Shown here piece by piece: positions 10,975 through 21,726 of a stretch of 64,000 bases of DNA. How positions within the stretch are numbered: the stretch's first letter is position 1; each line of letters starts with the position of its first letter. The notes under the pieces were generated by a model. The model was not told the DNA's origin. It saw only the letters and a list, made by a program, of their open reading frames with translations, and ran no database searches. The stretch covers positions 498,001 through 562,000 of the forward strand of contig JAJEKV010000124.1 of assembly GCA_021234155.1 (NCBI GenBank), in the 5' to 3' direction. A program made the position numbers and the translations under genes. The DNA comes from Isoetes taiwanensis (lineage: Eukaryota > Streptophyta > Lycopodiopsida > Isoetales > Isoetaceae).

Positions 10975-11288
10975 TGTATTCTGGAATACATTTGCTATTC
11001 CAAAACAGTGAGACGGAAAAAAAATAGCGAACTACTTTTGTATTTCGGAATACACATCCTATTCTGGAATAGCCAAAGGAAAAACGAAGCAACATCAACT
11101 AGGTCATTTTCAATTTATTTCAATGACCTTGGGATTTGTTTTGTTTGTTTTGTGGGGATACAGAATCACAGTATAAAAAATAAAAGGAGTTTGTTTGTTT
11201 TGTTTTATGAGGATCGGGGATACAGGATTTGGGTTGCAAATGATAGAGGGAATCTTATTCTGGAATACACTTTGTATTCCAGAATACA
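10975..11288. repeat. Cluster of TGTATTCYGGAATACA palindromes
   Basis: Near-perfect palindromes occur at 10975-10990, 11039-11054, 11060-11071, 11256-11267 and 11273-11288, alternating in orientation. A second cluster lies at 13487-13585. The remaining bases from 10719 to 11469 show no gene. Confidence 0.7.
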
Positions 11289-11469
11289 TTTTGCTTTTCA
11301 GAGAGACCTGGCATTTTTGTTTTTCTGGGCGATCTTTCTTTGGGGACTTAGCGCCTACCATTTTAGTCTAGCGCTGGCTTTTACAAAGGTTTTTGCTACA
11401 GGATAATACATCGCTGGGTATATCGTCTTAGGTTTATCGGAGCAGGTTAACATGTTGTAAGCTTGATAG

Positions 11470-12801
11470 CAGAGCTACCCGGAACGGGAATGGGAACGGG
11501 AACTTGGACCCAAAATCCGGAACGGGAACGGGAACGGATAGGAACGGGAACGTCCAACCTTCGAATTTTTTAAAATTTAAAACGGTTTTGGAGTTCCCTT
11601 TGCCTATATATCATCATAGAACACTTAGAATAGAAAAAAAAAATGAAATACATCGTGGTATGTGAATGTAGTAGATAAAACTATTGTTTAATGCTCATCA
11701 AGACTTTGAAAACAACAATTTTAAGACAAAAACAAACGCATATAATGCTCTTAAAAGACTTGAGCATATTATATAGAACATGTTGCTCATAACAACCAAA
11801 ACTCGAGAGAGACAGCAAAGAGAAACTGTAGTTTCTTTGCAAAAGTACCACAAGATGTTAAACCTATAGAGCAATAGCTTATGTTACTCTAATATTTTCA
11901 ATAATCTAGTCAGACCTCTCGGAACAGTCCTAAAAGCCTATTCAGCTCTGCTTCAAAACTTCTTTGCTTTCCAATAACCTCTTTCCTGTGCACAGCTCCG
12001 TCATATATAATAGAATCGTTGGCCTTTTTCTTTGGGTCATTTCGTCAACATCCTTTGTTGCTTCTTTCCTCAAAGCAAAAAATAACTAGTCATGTAAATG
12101 GAAAGGTGTAGAGATGGCGAGAAGGGGGCCAACAAATGCTTTTAGTGGTTTTAAAATGGATCAGATTCAGATGCACGGTTCAATGTAGGCAACCATGCAA
12201 GCTTACTTACAGACTTATATTCACATGCTGCTCTCTCTCCCCTTAGAAGTTTCGACACATGCAATCTCTCTTACAAATTCATGGCCTTGGTCTCTCCCAC
12301 AAGAAACCGAGCAAACTGATATTGAAACAACTTAGCAAACTAGACTCTGGAGCAAATGAACGTTATGTTGGATTGCTAAACAGTGGTGGCCTCACCGGAT
12401 TTTCAAGTGATAGTAATAGACTTCAGACCTTGATAGCACGCTCTCCACTCTAGCAGATAGGCCCCTTCTTACTTCCGATAATAGGCAGAATGCAAGCTCC
12501 AACAAAGAAATCGATCTTCCGACATCGGTCTTGCCGGTTGTCCAAAGCGCCGCAACCTAAAGAAACAGGGGAAAAAAGCATTGCATTTTTATAATATTTG
12601 ACACTTCTTTTCATTCCTTTGTAAATTTGGTTCCCAAAAAATTTGCTCTGGAACCTGAAGTTCCCATTTATGGGAACTTCGTCCGGGCGTAGTTCCCAGG
12701 CACATGTAGTGGAAACTTGGCTAGGAGTTCCCGGAACTCGGACCCTCGGGAACGAAGTTGGGAATGGAACCAAGTTCGGAACTTGGTTCCCAGTAGCTAT
12801 G
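11470..12801. mobile_element. Non-autonomous hAT-like element with 8-bp target duplication
   Basis: CTTGATAG flanks the element at 11462-11469 and 12802-12809. The left end is CAGAGCTACCCGGAAC and the right end, read inwards, is CATAGCTACTGGGAAC. Both ends carry subterminal GGAAC/GGGAACG repeats (11476-11555 and about 12645-12795). 8-bp duplications and CA(G)-starting termini fit the hAT superfamily. No transposase is visible inside its 1332 bp; ORFs at 12259-12453 and 12450-12773 have no domain. Confidence 0.75.
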
Positions 12802-12861
12802 CTTGATAGTCAGTTGTACTTTTAAAGGTCAATTCAAAATTTGCAGAAAGAATGCATGCCG

Positions 12862-13398
12862 TCACACCTCCAAGTATGATGGCCATTCTTTAATGCCCTC
12901 GAGCTGGTTGTGTACATCTTCAGAGAGATTGAGGATCTGGCCACCATATTCCCAATCTGGTACATCTTCAAGCGGTAATGACCCTCTTTTTATGTTGCCC
13001 ATGAATCTTACGCTACCAACTTTAAGACTATTATTCACTGATCCAAAGAATGTCTTGGCCTGATCATGGCAAAGCTTACCAATCTTTCTAATAGAATCTG
13101 CCAGATGTTGTGTTAAACGTCGCTTGTTGCTTTCTAGTTTGCTCACATCATTTGTATCAACACTTCTGTACACATAAAACCTTTTTGGGCGAACTTTTAA
13201 TCCAACACTCTCAGATATGGCTGATCCCTTGTATACCAACATGACCAAGGGCGGAGATTCCTTAAGGACACTATCATCTTCATTACAAGAAAGGTATATA
13301 CAAGCATCGGATGGAAGAACAACAAAGGTTACTAGACGATTGTCACGTACCTCACAATCTTCTTGCCCAAATTCTTCAGGACTTCGCAAAGTTCTCAA
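12862..13398 (-). CDS. Unrecognised 178-codon ORF, probably one exon
   Basis: An uninterrupted frame reads RLVTFVVLPSDACIYLSC, then PPLVMLVYKGSAI, KVRPKRFYVYRSVDTNDVSK, SIRKIGKLCHDQAKTFFGSV and DVPDWEYGGQILNLSEDVHN. It has the composition of a real globular protein. The first codon is TTG directly after a stop, so the start is probably an exon boundary. The end is followed by a donor-like GAG|gtgtga. I do not recognise the family. It lies between two palindrome clusters (10975-11288, 13487-13585), so it may be cargo or transposase of a DNA element, or a captured host exon. Confidence 0.5.
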   Translation of the reverse strand: MRTLRSPEEFGQEDCEVRDNRLVTFVVLPSDACIYLSCNEDDSVLKESPPLVMLVYKGSAISESVGLKVRPKRFYVYRSVDTNDVSKLESNKRRLTQHLADSIRKIGKLCHDQAKTFFGSVNNSLKVGSVRFMGNIKRGSLPLEDVPDWEYGGQILNLSEDVHNQLEGIKEWPSYLEV

Positions 13399-13486
13399 TC
13401 ATACTCACATCATTATGATTTAACAAGCTACAAGTAGGTACCACACGTGCTCTAAACCTTAGCACATAGGCATCTTTAATTTCTTA

Positions 13487-13585
13487 GAATCCGGAATACA
13501 CTTTTGCTTTCTGAGGAAAACAAAGGTGTATTCCGGAATACACTTTTGCTTTCTTTGGAAATCCAAAGTGTATTCTGGAACACAC
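13487..13585. repeat. Second cluster of TGTATTCCGGAATACA palindromes
   Basis: Copies lie at 13487-13500, 13527-13542 and 13568-13585, with a half-copy near 13602-13612. Similar spacer words (CACTTTTGCTTTC) recur between them. Confidence 0.7.
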
Positions 13586-13612
13586 GTTTATTTTTTAGTG
13601 TGTAGAATACAC

Positions 13613-14073
13613 TTTTGTTTTTACATTTTTTGTTTTATGTGTCCTAGTGTTTATTTGTTTATTTGATTATTTTCTTGCTTTTTATTCAGCCAAAAGAACA
13701 TCATAACATGTCAAACATGTTTGATGGAATAATTAAACGTCGAGACTTGGGACATATACCCAAGTGCACCGCCTGACCAGCGTATTATTCCATACGCACC
13801 AAATTTTGAGGGTGCCAAATTGATATCTGAAAAAATTTAATGAAATAATTATTATTTTTTCTTCTCTATTTTGATGTCTTTGGTATCTCACTTTTAGAGA
13901 TTATACATTCATGTCTACATTTTTCCATTTTCATGGGTGTTTCTTTGCAAAAAACAAACTTGTCATTTAATGAGGAGCCAAAATGAGGGAATAAAAAAAC
14001 TGAACCTTTTGAAATTCTCAAGTTTATCCAAAAACGGCCAATTTTAAGAGCATGGTGTTTTTTAAAAGGAATC
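13613..14073. other. AT-rich flank of the copia remnant, no LTR found
   Basis: This is where the 3' LTR of the minus-strand copia element should lie. No sequence here matches the region beyond 17740, so the LTR appears absent or too diverged to see. The minus ORF 13866-14129 shows no domain. Confidence 0.4.
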
Positions 14074-14553
14074 TTAAACGGGAGTGCTGCAACGCTCCCA
14101 TTTAATTTGCAACCAAGTTGCATTAGCATGTGCTATATATTCGGCCTTGGTTGTGGACTGGGCCACACATTTCTGCTTAATGCTTTTCCAGCTTATGACA
14201 CCCCCTGCAATGATGAATTCATAGCCTGAAGTTGAGGTTCTATCATGTAAATTTCCTGTCCAGTCAAAATCAGAATCGCCAAGAAGATCTGTAGTGTCTT
14301 TTGCATTGTACATGATGCCATAATCAATTGTGCCAGCAAGATACCTGAGACATCTTTTGAGAGCAGTGCAATGAGTTTGTTTTGGGGAGACAGAGAATTG
14401 ACTGAGTTTACATGTGACAAGAGACAAATCTGGTCGTGTGGTCAAGGCTGCAAAGTTCAATGATCCAATGATGCTTCGATAATTGTCACAAAAGTACTGC
14501 ATATTTGGGGAGCATTCTGGATCATTTGGAAATAGAGATAAGTTTGTTTCCAT
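14074..14553 (-). pseudogene. Copia RNase H
   Basis: It reads GSLNFAALTTRPDLSLVTCK, LGDSDFDWTGNLHDRTSTSG, GGVISWKSIKQKCVAQST and KAEYIAHANATWLQIKW, the conserved copia RNase H sequence. It follows the RT after a short gap and frame change near 14560. Confidence 0.85.
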
Positions 14554-14575
14554 GGATGTTTTAGCTAGATGACAG

Positions 14576-15653
14576 TCAGGAAAGGCCGAGATTTTGGATC
14601 AGATTCTGTAAGTATTTTGTCTGTTTCATGGACAAGGTTCCATTTAACTGGTCATATGAATTTTCTATGCCAAGAAAATATTGTATCTGGCCAAGGTCTT
14701 TCATCTTGAAATTGGCTTGAAGCCGAGATTTCAGAACGTTGAGGTCCTTTTCATTGGCTGCAATGATGAGAAGATCATCCACATAACATAGGACAAATAA
14801 TGGTGAGACATCATGACGAATGTAGATGCTGGGATCTGCATGACTAGGAATGAACAAGAGATCGATTAAGGTTTGATGGAGCTTAGCATAACATGCACGT
14901 GGTGCTTGTCTGAGGCCATAGAGTGCGTCATGCAGTGTACAAACGGAGTCTAGAGTAGATCCAATGGCATATCCTTCAGGTTGTTCACTATAAATGATTT
15001 CAGCAAGATCCCCATGTAGAAAGGCATTGGTTACATCTAATTGATGAATATGGAAATGATTTTTGATCGCATGAGTAAGTAAGACTCAGATTGAAGTCAT
15101 TCTGTCTACTGGGGCATATGTTTGGTCAAAATCAATTCTAGGAATTTGGCTAAAACCCTTGGCTACAAAGCGAGCTTTGAAACGTGATATTTCTTCAGCA
15201 GAGTTGTATTTGAGTTTGAAAACCCACCTAGATCCAACCACAGGGTGATTTGCAGGCTTGGGGACAACACTCCAAGTATTGGCTTCAATAATTGATTCAT
15301 ATTCCCTTTTCATTTGCTTCCATCCATTGGGACTTCTCAGGCATAAGAATGGCTAGTTCATAAGATGTTGGCTCAATGGGTTGTTCAGAAGTATGAAACA
15401 CATAGTCTTCTGCCCATACAGGAGGTCTTCGAGCACTGAAAGGCCTACATGGAATTGCAATAGTACGAAGTTCAGGAGACTCAAGGCTGGGGCTTAGTGA
15501 TAGAGGCTCTTCAGCACGATTCAAAGATGGATCAGGTGCTGAAATAGTGGTGTGTAATGGGATTTCTTCTTCAATCAGGATGAATGAGGATGGTGGATTT
15601 GTGACAGGAAAACATGACTCAAACTCATTGAAGGATGCATGAGCAGTGATCAA
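14576..15653 (-). pseudogene. Copia reverse transcriptase
   Basis: The linker 15653-15297 leads into WSVVPKPANHPVVGSRWVFK and RFKARFVAKGFSQI. A stop near 15086 interrupts the frame. The core resumes with IHQLDVTNAFLHG-like coding, ALYGLRQAPRACYAKL and the intact polymerase motif CYVDDLLI (about 14780). The stretch ends with QIQYFLGIEN and TKYLQNLIQNLG. Confidence 0.85.
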
Positions 15654-15662
15654 TAAGGTTCT

Positions 15663-16555
15663 TTAATGCAGATCAAACAACCTATAGGCTTTTTGAGTTG
15701 TGCAGTAGCCAATGAACATACAGACCTTTGATTTAGCAGAAAGCTTTGGCTGATTGAGAACAAGTGCAAAAGCAAGACAACCAAAAACTATTAAATGCTT
15801 GAGACTTATAGATCTTCTTGGCCAAACTTCTTCTGGCAGCTGATTGTTGATGCCACTGTGAGGAATTCTGTTTGTAAGATATACTGCAGTAAGGACAGCT
15901 TCCCCCCCAAAATTCTGCTGGAACTTGTCGAGCACTGAGCATTGTTCTGGCCATCTCAATAATGGTCCTATTTGTATGCTCTACTCTGCCATTTTGTTTA
16001 GGTGTATAGGGAGTTGTGATCTGATGCTAGATCCCTTTCTCTTGTGCAAAAAGCATTGAAGGCATTTGAAGTAAATTCTCCACCTTCATTACTTCTGAGA
16101 GCAGCTAGTTTGTTGCCTGTAAATCTCTTTACTTCAATAAGAAAAGCTGTAAATTGTGTGAAGGCCTGACTCTTGTTGTGTAGCATATACACAAAATGCC
16201 TCCGAGAGTAATAATCCAAAATCAACATGAAGTATCGGGCTCCTTGTAGAGTTGAGGGTTTGATTGGTCCACATAGGTCAACATGAAGTAATTTAAGAGT
16301 TCTGGATGCTTTAGAGTCAGAAGCAGAGAAAGAGGCTCGAGTGATTTTGTTCTGGAGACAATGGCTGTATAGTAATACTGAGAAGGACTTATAAGGCAAG
16401 TACCTTTTGTGGATCAAATGATCCATGAGTGCAGATGAAATGTGGCCAACTCTAGAGTGCCATAAGGCTTGAGGAGTATTCAACACAGCAAGATTTACTT
16501 CTTCAAAAACATTTGCAATTTGATAGAGATTACCTTGTCGGGTGCCTGTGAGCAT
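15663..16555 (-). pseudogene. Copia integrase, frameshifted and with a changed catalytic site
   Basis: The GAG-pre-integrase motif LWHSRVGHIS is followed by LLHVDLCGPIKPSTLQGARY (first catalytic Asp) and ALRSNEGGEF, where the family usually has Asp-Asn, so the second Asp appears replaced. The third catalytic residue lies in QNGRVEHTNRT near 15990-16010, in another frame. A C7 run near 15901-15908 coincides with a further frame change, after which AVLTAVYLTNRIPHSGIN and VFGCLAFALV continue. Confidence 0.8.
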
Positions 16556-16657
16556 AATTTCCTTCGTAGCATTTCGGATGTGACAGAGACCTGACTCAAA
16601 TAAAACAACAAGTCCTGCATCAGTGATTTTACGTACAGAAAGTAAGCTCTTGTGAAG

Positions 16658-16912
16658 TCAGGGAATATGCAATACATCTTTCAGAAATTTGGGAATACCG
16701 GACTTGGTCAAAAATTTTGCTGTTCCAATTCGTTTGGCATGTTGAAGATGATTGTCTCCGATACGAACAGTTCGATACTCCTTCAGAGATTGGTAGCTAA
16801 TGAAGTTTCTTCGGATAAGAGTCATATGACAAGTTGCACCAGAGTCTAGAAACCATATAGGTCCTTCGTTGGATACTTCAGTGAGTGCAGCACAAAGATA
16901 ATCTAGAGCCAT
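16658..16912 (-). pseudogene. Copia aspartic protease
   Basis: WFLDSGATCHMT carries the retroviral-type DSG catalytic triplet. It is followed by YRTVRIGDNHLQHAKRIG, the typical beta-strand region. The frame closes near 16658, before the integrase. Confidence 0.8.
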
Positions 16913-16918
16913 ATTGCT

Positions 16919-17732
16919 CTACACAGTAGGCTCAGATTTAGCAATAGGTGCCAGTGCTCTGCAATCTCGAGCTAGATGTTCCTCCTTTTGACATCTATAG
17001 CAAGTAAATTTCTTGGATCTCTTACCTTGACTCCGATTTCCTCGAGCATCTTGACTTCGATTTCCTCGAATGTCTGCAACCATAAGGTCATCATGAGGAC
17101 GAGATTGTTGTCTCTGTCTCAGAGACTCAATTTTGATTCTCTCATAAAAGCGTGTCAAAGAATGCAGACATGAAGTCTACTCTCAAGAGAGATCACAAGC
17201 CTTCATGAGATTTAGGAAGACTGTTGAGCAGTATGCAGACTTTCTCATCCTCACTAATTTCGCCTCCAGTGGCACACAAATCATCCAGTATATCTTTCAT
17301 TTTACATATATGCTCAAGCAAATCACCTCCTTCAGACAGTTGGAGTTCATACAGATGCTTTCGCAACATCAAATGATTTCCAGCAGTGGCAGACTCATAG
17401 TGGGATGTAAGGGACTCCCACATAGCTCGGGCAGTTGGAGTGCCCTTTACAATGCGTGCAGGAACGTCAAGACTTGTTATCAAAATGAACTGAGCCTTAT
17501 GATCCCTTTCCACTTCGTCAACAGCCTTCGGAATCAGAGGTTCATCAATATCGGCTTCACCAGCCGGATTATCAAGAACATCAATTGGTGGAGCAGGCTC
17601 TATAACATCCCAAAGCTTCTGGTCCTTCAAAACCACTTGCATTCTCCATTTCCACATCTGGAAATTCTTCCCCGAGAAGCGAGGAATCATGAGCCACTCA
17701 GAGGCAAAAAGAGTTCTAGTGTTATCTTCCAT
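16919..17732 (-). pseudogene. Copia gag with CCHC zinc knuckle
   Basis: ATG at 17732 starts MEDNTRTLFASEW, followed by FSGKNFQMWKWRMQVVL, the usual opening of copia gag. The frame stops at 17193 after EKVCILLNSLPKSHEGL. A second frame (17158-16919) supplies the nucleic-acid-binding knuckle CYRCQKEEHLARDC, with the standard C-x2-C-x4-H-x4-C spacing. A frame change lies between the two. Confidence 0.85.
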
Positions 17733-17870
17733 ATCCAGGCTTCACAATGAAGAAAAAGGTGATGAGATAGAGATACCGTATACGAGATTAATCACAGACT
17801 TTAAGAATCAGCAACAGATGTTTAAAGCATTTGTAGGCCCATAACCTATTAATAATCAACAATGCACATA

Positions 17871-17965
17871 GAATAAAATAGAATAGAATAGAATAGAATA
17901 GAATAGAATAGAATAGAATAGAATAGAATAGAATAGAATAGAATAGAATAGAATAGAATAGAATA
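17871..17965. repeat. (GAATA)n microsatellite
   Basis: About nineteen near-perfect GAATA units. A shorter array of the same unit lies at 19588-19617, at the edge of the MITE. Confidence 0.95.
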
Positions 17966-18162
17966 TGTAGCACAATAACAGGGGGTTAGTTTTAGATTTT
18001 TATACGCTTTTTCACATGGTTTTTCTATGATTTCGTTGTTGTATTCGTTGAGGTGTACTAGATAGTATTTCTAGAGTGCACCCTTTATGGGCCGTTGATT
18101 TTCGTTGGTTGGAACAATCCGAGGGTTGTTGTCTTTCTCTGCATGTGTTTGTGCATGAACAC

Positions 18163-18325
18163 TGCGTATGTGTATGCATGTGCATGTGCACATGCATGTG
18201 CATGTGTGTACATGTGCATGTTCATGTATATGCATGTGTATTGTGCATGTGCAAGTGCAAGTGCAAGTGCATGTGCATGTGCATGTGTGCATGTGTGTGC
18301 ATGTGTGCATATGCATGTGTACTTG
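18163..18325. repeat. TGCATG/TG-rich alternating purine-pyrimidine tract
   Basis: Almost continuous alternation of purine and pyrimidine (units TGCATG, TGTG, GCAAG) over about 160 bp. Long ORFs here in several frames (Cys-Met-His or Ala-Cys repeats) are artefacts of the repeat. Confidence 0.9.
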
Positions 18326-19160
18326 CCCTCTTGGATTCTTATTGCCGGAGTGGATTTTACTACCACGAGATGGATTTTTTGCTCACACTTACAAAGGTAT
18401 TTGTTTTTTAATGTTTCTTCAGTTAGCATAATGTTTTTTTTTACAAGGAATTGGTTTCCTGATTCTACAATGTAGTGCTGAAAAACCCCATTTTGTTTCC
18501 TTCCTAAGATTTGCTGCAGATTCAAAAAGAATTTAGAGTTTAGCCCTCTGTTTGCTTCCAACTCTTGGATATTCCTGGCTGCCGGATTGTTCATAGCAGC
18601 CAGCCTTTAGCTTCAATCAACAAACGGATTCTTATGCACACAACAGGCGGATTATTCCACGCCCTTTTCCATGTCACGCAGATCAGTCAAACAGTGGCCA
18701 CAAGAATGCATTTATATTGTAGGTTTGGAACTTTAATTGAACCATAAGGTGAATCATGCATTACCTTTAAGCTAGAGATGGAGCATCCAAAATCATATGG
18801 ATTGATAAACAATGGTGTCATTGTGAAAGAGAAATAGTTGTAGCGGAAGTAACAATATGTAGCATAATAACATAGGGTTTTCTTTGTTTTGCAAACTTTA
18901 TGACTTTCAGAATAATGGGATCAATCTGCTCTATCTTTATGGTAACTTTTACTTATGTTCTATTTGTTTTATTGTGATCAAATTCAAAAGCTACAGGTGA
19001 TGAAAGCCTCAAATGAATTCTAGTTTTTTTTTCTCTGGTTTTATGGTGTTGATTTAAATGCGTGCAAAATACAATTATGAGGCATCCAACATATAAAAAT
19101 TAAATCCCCTAACACATAACAACCAACACATAACAACCATTGACATTAACAACCAATACA
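18326..19160. other. No gene recognised
   Basis: A 30-bp similarity (ATATGTAGCAYAATAACA) links 17964-17990 and 18856-18880. Short imperfect ACATAACAACC repeats lead into the MITE at 19100-19160. Nothing else is visible. Confidence 0.4.
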
Positions 19161-19162
19161 TA

Positions 19163-19586
19163 ACGACTTTTGACATTAATTAACACAACCATTGAGTCCA
19201 ACACATTTAAATTAAAATCCCCCTTAAACCCCCTTGGTTTGGGTGCATATTCACCGCGGGGGGTGACATAGGGCAAATGAGAGCCCTCATAATTGTATTT
19301 TGCATATATGAAATCAACACCATATAGTATTCAAGCTTGAAATCTTATAGTATTTTGCGAATCTTGTTATCTGATATAGCAAATTTTGTACTTGCATACC
19401 CCACAAACGAGGAACTTTACGTACGGTATAGATTAAGGAATAAGGGGTGAATATGCCTATCCAACAGCTCTCGTTGCCCGGAGTCACCCCCCGTGTGAAT
19501 ATGCACCCAAACCAAGGGGGTTTAAGGGGGATTTTAATTTAAATGTGTTGGACTCAATGGTTGTGTTAATTAATGTCAAAAGTCGT
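19163..19586. mobile_element. MITE with about 105-bp terminal inverted repeats and TA flanks
   Basis: ACGACTTTTGACATTAATTA at the left end pairs with its exact complement at the right end. Pairing continues for about 105 bp, to GGGGGGTGAC/GTCACCCCCC. TA abuts both ends (19161-19162, 19587-19588), as for Tc1/mariner-type MITEs. The 215-bp centre is AT-rich and non-coding. Confidence 0.8.
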
Positions 19587-19587
19587 T

Positions 19588-19617
19588 AATAGAATAGAAT
19601 AGAATAGAATAGAATAG
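19588..19617. repeat. Short (AATAG)n microsatellite
   Basis: Five or so units of the same motif as 17871-17965, directly after the MITE. Confidence 0.85.
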
Positions 19618-19818
19618 AGTTGAGTTTTTATCATCCACGGAGACGTGGCCTATGAGACCCAATAAAAGGCGCAGCAAGCGTATTACTGTCCGGGTTCAAA
19701 AACCCCCTCTCCGCCCGAAAGGGTTGTTTGAGGGAAAAACTGTGACAGGAATAGGCTTGCTGTCAAACTGCACAAATATAAAAACAAATACAAATATAGA
19801 CAGAAATATGTATATGCA

Positions 19819-20145
19819 TCAGGTAAGTGCCGAAGGGCCAAGCTGATCTTGGTGATCCATGATCTCTTGAATGTATGAGCCCAACCTTCGTACCGAGCTC
19901 GTGCTCAACATCTCATGCAGGGGCTGCCCAGGATGGACTGTCGCCGGACAACTCTGAAGGGTGTGGCATTCATCTTTCACAGCTCCAACCTGGCAGCATT
20001 GACAAAGCCTCTCCTGACGCCGTTCCCCAACCCGTCTTCCTGTCTCGATCCGGAGATGGTGTGCACCTGTGCGGATAGAGGCAATGGATCTGCATTTTTT
20101 CATGGGTAAATGAGTGCGCAGGTAGCATTGCGAGCCCCGCTCCAA
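19819..20145 (-). pseudogene. Possible C-terminal zinc-knuckle-like piece of a LINE-type reverse transcriptase
   Basis: The frame reads TGAHHLRIETGRRVGERRQE, RLCQCCQVGAVKDECHTLQS and CPATVH, ending VRRLGSYIQEIMDHQ. The order HHLRxETGR, CxxC, DExH, CP resembles the tail of non-LTR reverse transcriptases. No polymerase domain is visible nearby. Family assignment is tentative. Confidence 0.35.
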
Positions 20146-20244
20146 CCTGGAATTTATATGGTGTTGATAATATGCCGTCTTGACCTGTTCAAGGGTGTTA
20201 GCATCCTAGAGCTTACTGAGGAAGCATGCGTCAAGGTACTGTCT

Positions 20245-20945
20245 AAGACTGCGGCGATGTGCGGGGCATGTGTTGTGACCTGCGGTGGGGTGGTGGTGGT
20301 GGCACGGGGCAGCTTGGTGATGCAGCGGTGGGCTGCCCTGGTTGGCGTCTTGCAGGCCGCCGGGTATGTGGATCTGTCATATCCCGTGCTGTGACCTCTG
20401 CTCTCTGTAGTCGGGAGCTTAGCTCCTGCTGGAATTGCTGCTGCCTTGCCAATTCATGTGTGCATCGCCGTAATTGTTCATAGGCTTCCACATGAAGGCC
20501 CTTGCCTTGCTGGATGACGGTTCACGATTGCCCTAAGCTCATGCAACTTCTGATCTCGTACGTCGGCCTTCCTTTGAAGCGCTCTCAACTCCGACTGACT
20601 CGCTTCAAAGGCAGTCTGCATGCCTCGCATGGTGGTGGTAGCTCTGCGATTTCTGATTGGAGGCAGGAGATGGTTGCCCTTGTCTCCTGATCAGCACACT
20701 GCCTATCTTGTGCTATGGTCTCTATGACGGTGGAGAGGGAGTTCACACGAGCCCGCAGGTCAAGATCTTGCTTCTACTGTTGTCTTTCGAAGTGTGCCAA
20801 ACAGATGCCTTCTTCCAGTTGTTGTGCCCGAGTCTCCATCTCTGCAATTCGTTGTCTCTCTGCTACCAGTTGTCTTCTTAGAACATGGGGCGTCGAGGAT
20901 TGGATCTCTTTTGCCAGAAGAACTGAACCTTTGTACGAGAAGATA
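20245..20945 (-). pseudogene. Frameshifted coiled-coil ORF, unrecognised
   Basis: Three successive minus-strand frames give charged helical sequence: RRQLVAERQRIAEMETRAQQ and LDLRARVNSLSTVIETIAQD, then QTAFEASQSELRALQRKADV, then EAYEQLRRCTHELARQQQFQ followed by a proline-rich tail. Stops and at least two frame changes separate them. The layout is reminiscent of gag-like coiled-coil proteins, but no family is recognised. Confidence 0.35.
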
Positions 20946-21726
20946 AGAACTTGAAACTTTGCATTCAGAAAAACTTTATCTGATCCAGTGATCTACAAGG
21001 CATTTTTAATCTTAGGCCTAACACAAGCCTTAAGTTTAGAACTTAGAGTAAAACAAGGAGCCGTTTAACTAAGCACAATTCAAGGAGTAAATTCAGCATA
21101 AACAAAAATAGATGTTTCCAGATATTTCCAAGCTCGTAAACCTTTTGATATCCAACAGTATCCTTGTAAAACGGATCAGAATCATAATCCAGGAGTAAGA
21201 ATTGGCAGGGAACGACAGTATTTTCTTGCAGGCTGTTGGCGGAACGACATGGGATCTCAGTGTTTTGGAAATGCTTGAAAAGCATGGAACAAACCTGGAT
21301 GGGCTGATTTGGGGCCTGGGATGGTTGATCTGAGAGAGCGGATTTTTGTGAATGAGATGAGATCCGACAGCAAGGGCTTGCCAGAAAAAGCTGTTTTTCC
21401 ATAGCCCTATGGGTAAGAACGGTCCTGTGACCATCTGGTTTGGAGGCCAGATAGGTTGATTTGATCATGGAGAGGCTATGTGGGAAGATTCGGGCCAGGA
21501 GGAAATTTGGTGCCGCCTTATGCCATCGAATTCCTCATGCTGCGTTCCTATAACCTGCATGTTAGGGTTTGAGAAAAAGCCTTATCGGACTCTCTTGTGT
21601 AAAGTGAGAGTCTTAGTTTTTTAATTATCATTATTGGAGGAGTACTGATAATTAGTTATTAGTACTGGAGGAGTACTGATAACTAATTATCAGTACTATT
21701 CCACCCATATAAGTCTTCGCCTCGAC
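20946..21726. other. No gene recognised
   Basis: Minus-strand ORFs at 21043-21468 lack domain signals. A GGAGGAGTACTGATAA repeat with partial inversion occurs at about 21635-21700. Confidence 0.35.

Larger units (their letters stand above)
14074..17740 (-). mobile_element. Ty1/copia retrotransposon remnant (no LTRs identified)
   Basis: Minus-strand order is gag, zinc knuckle, protease, integrase, reverse transcriptase, RNase H, the copia order. Several stops and frameshifts break the polyprotein. No long terminal repeats could be matched on the two sides. It lies inside the insertion in the Gypsy-1 5' LTR. Confidence 0.85.

Noticed and set aside
17205-17750. 181-codon plus-strand ORF
   Set aside because: It is antisense to the copia gag, whose motifs are on the minus strand.
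18070-18600. Long ORFs on both strands rich in Met-His-Cys
   Set aside because: They are translations of the TGCATG/TG repeat, open in several frames at once.
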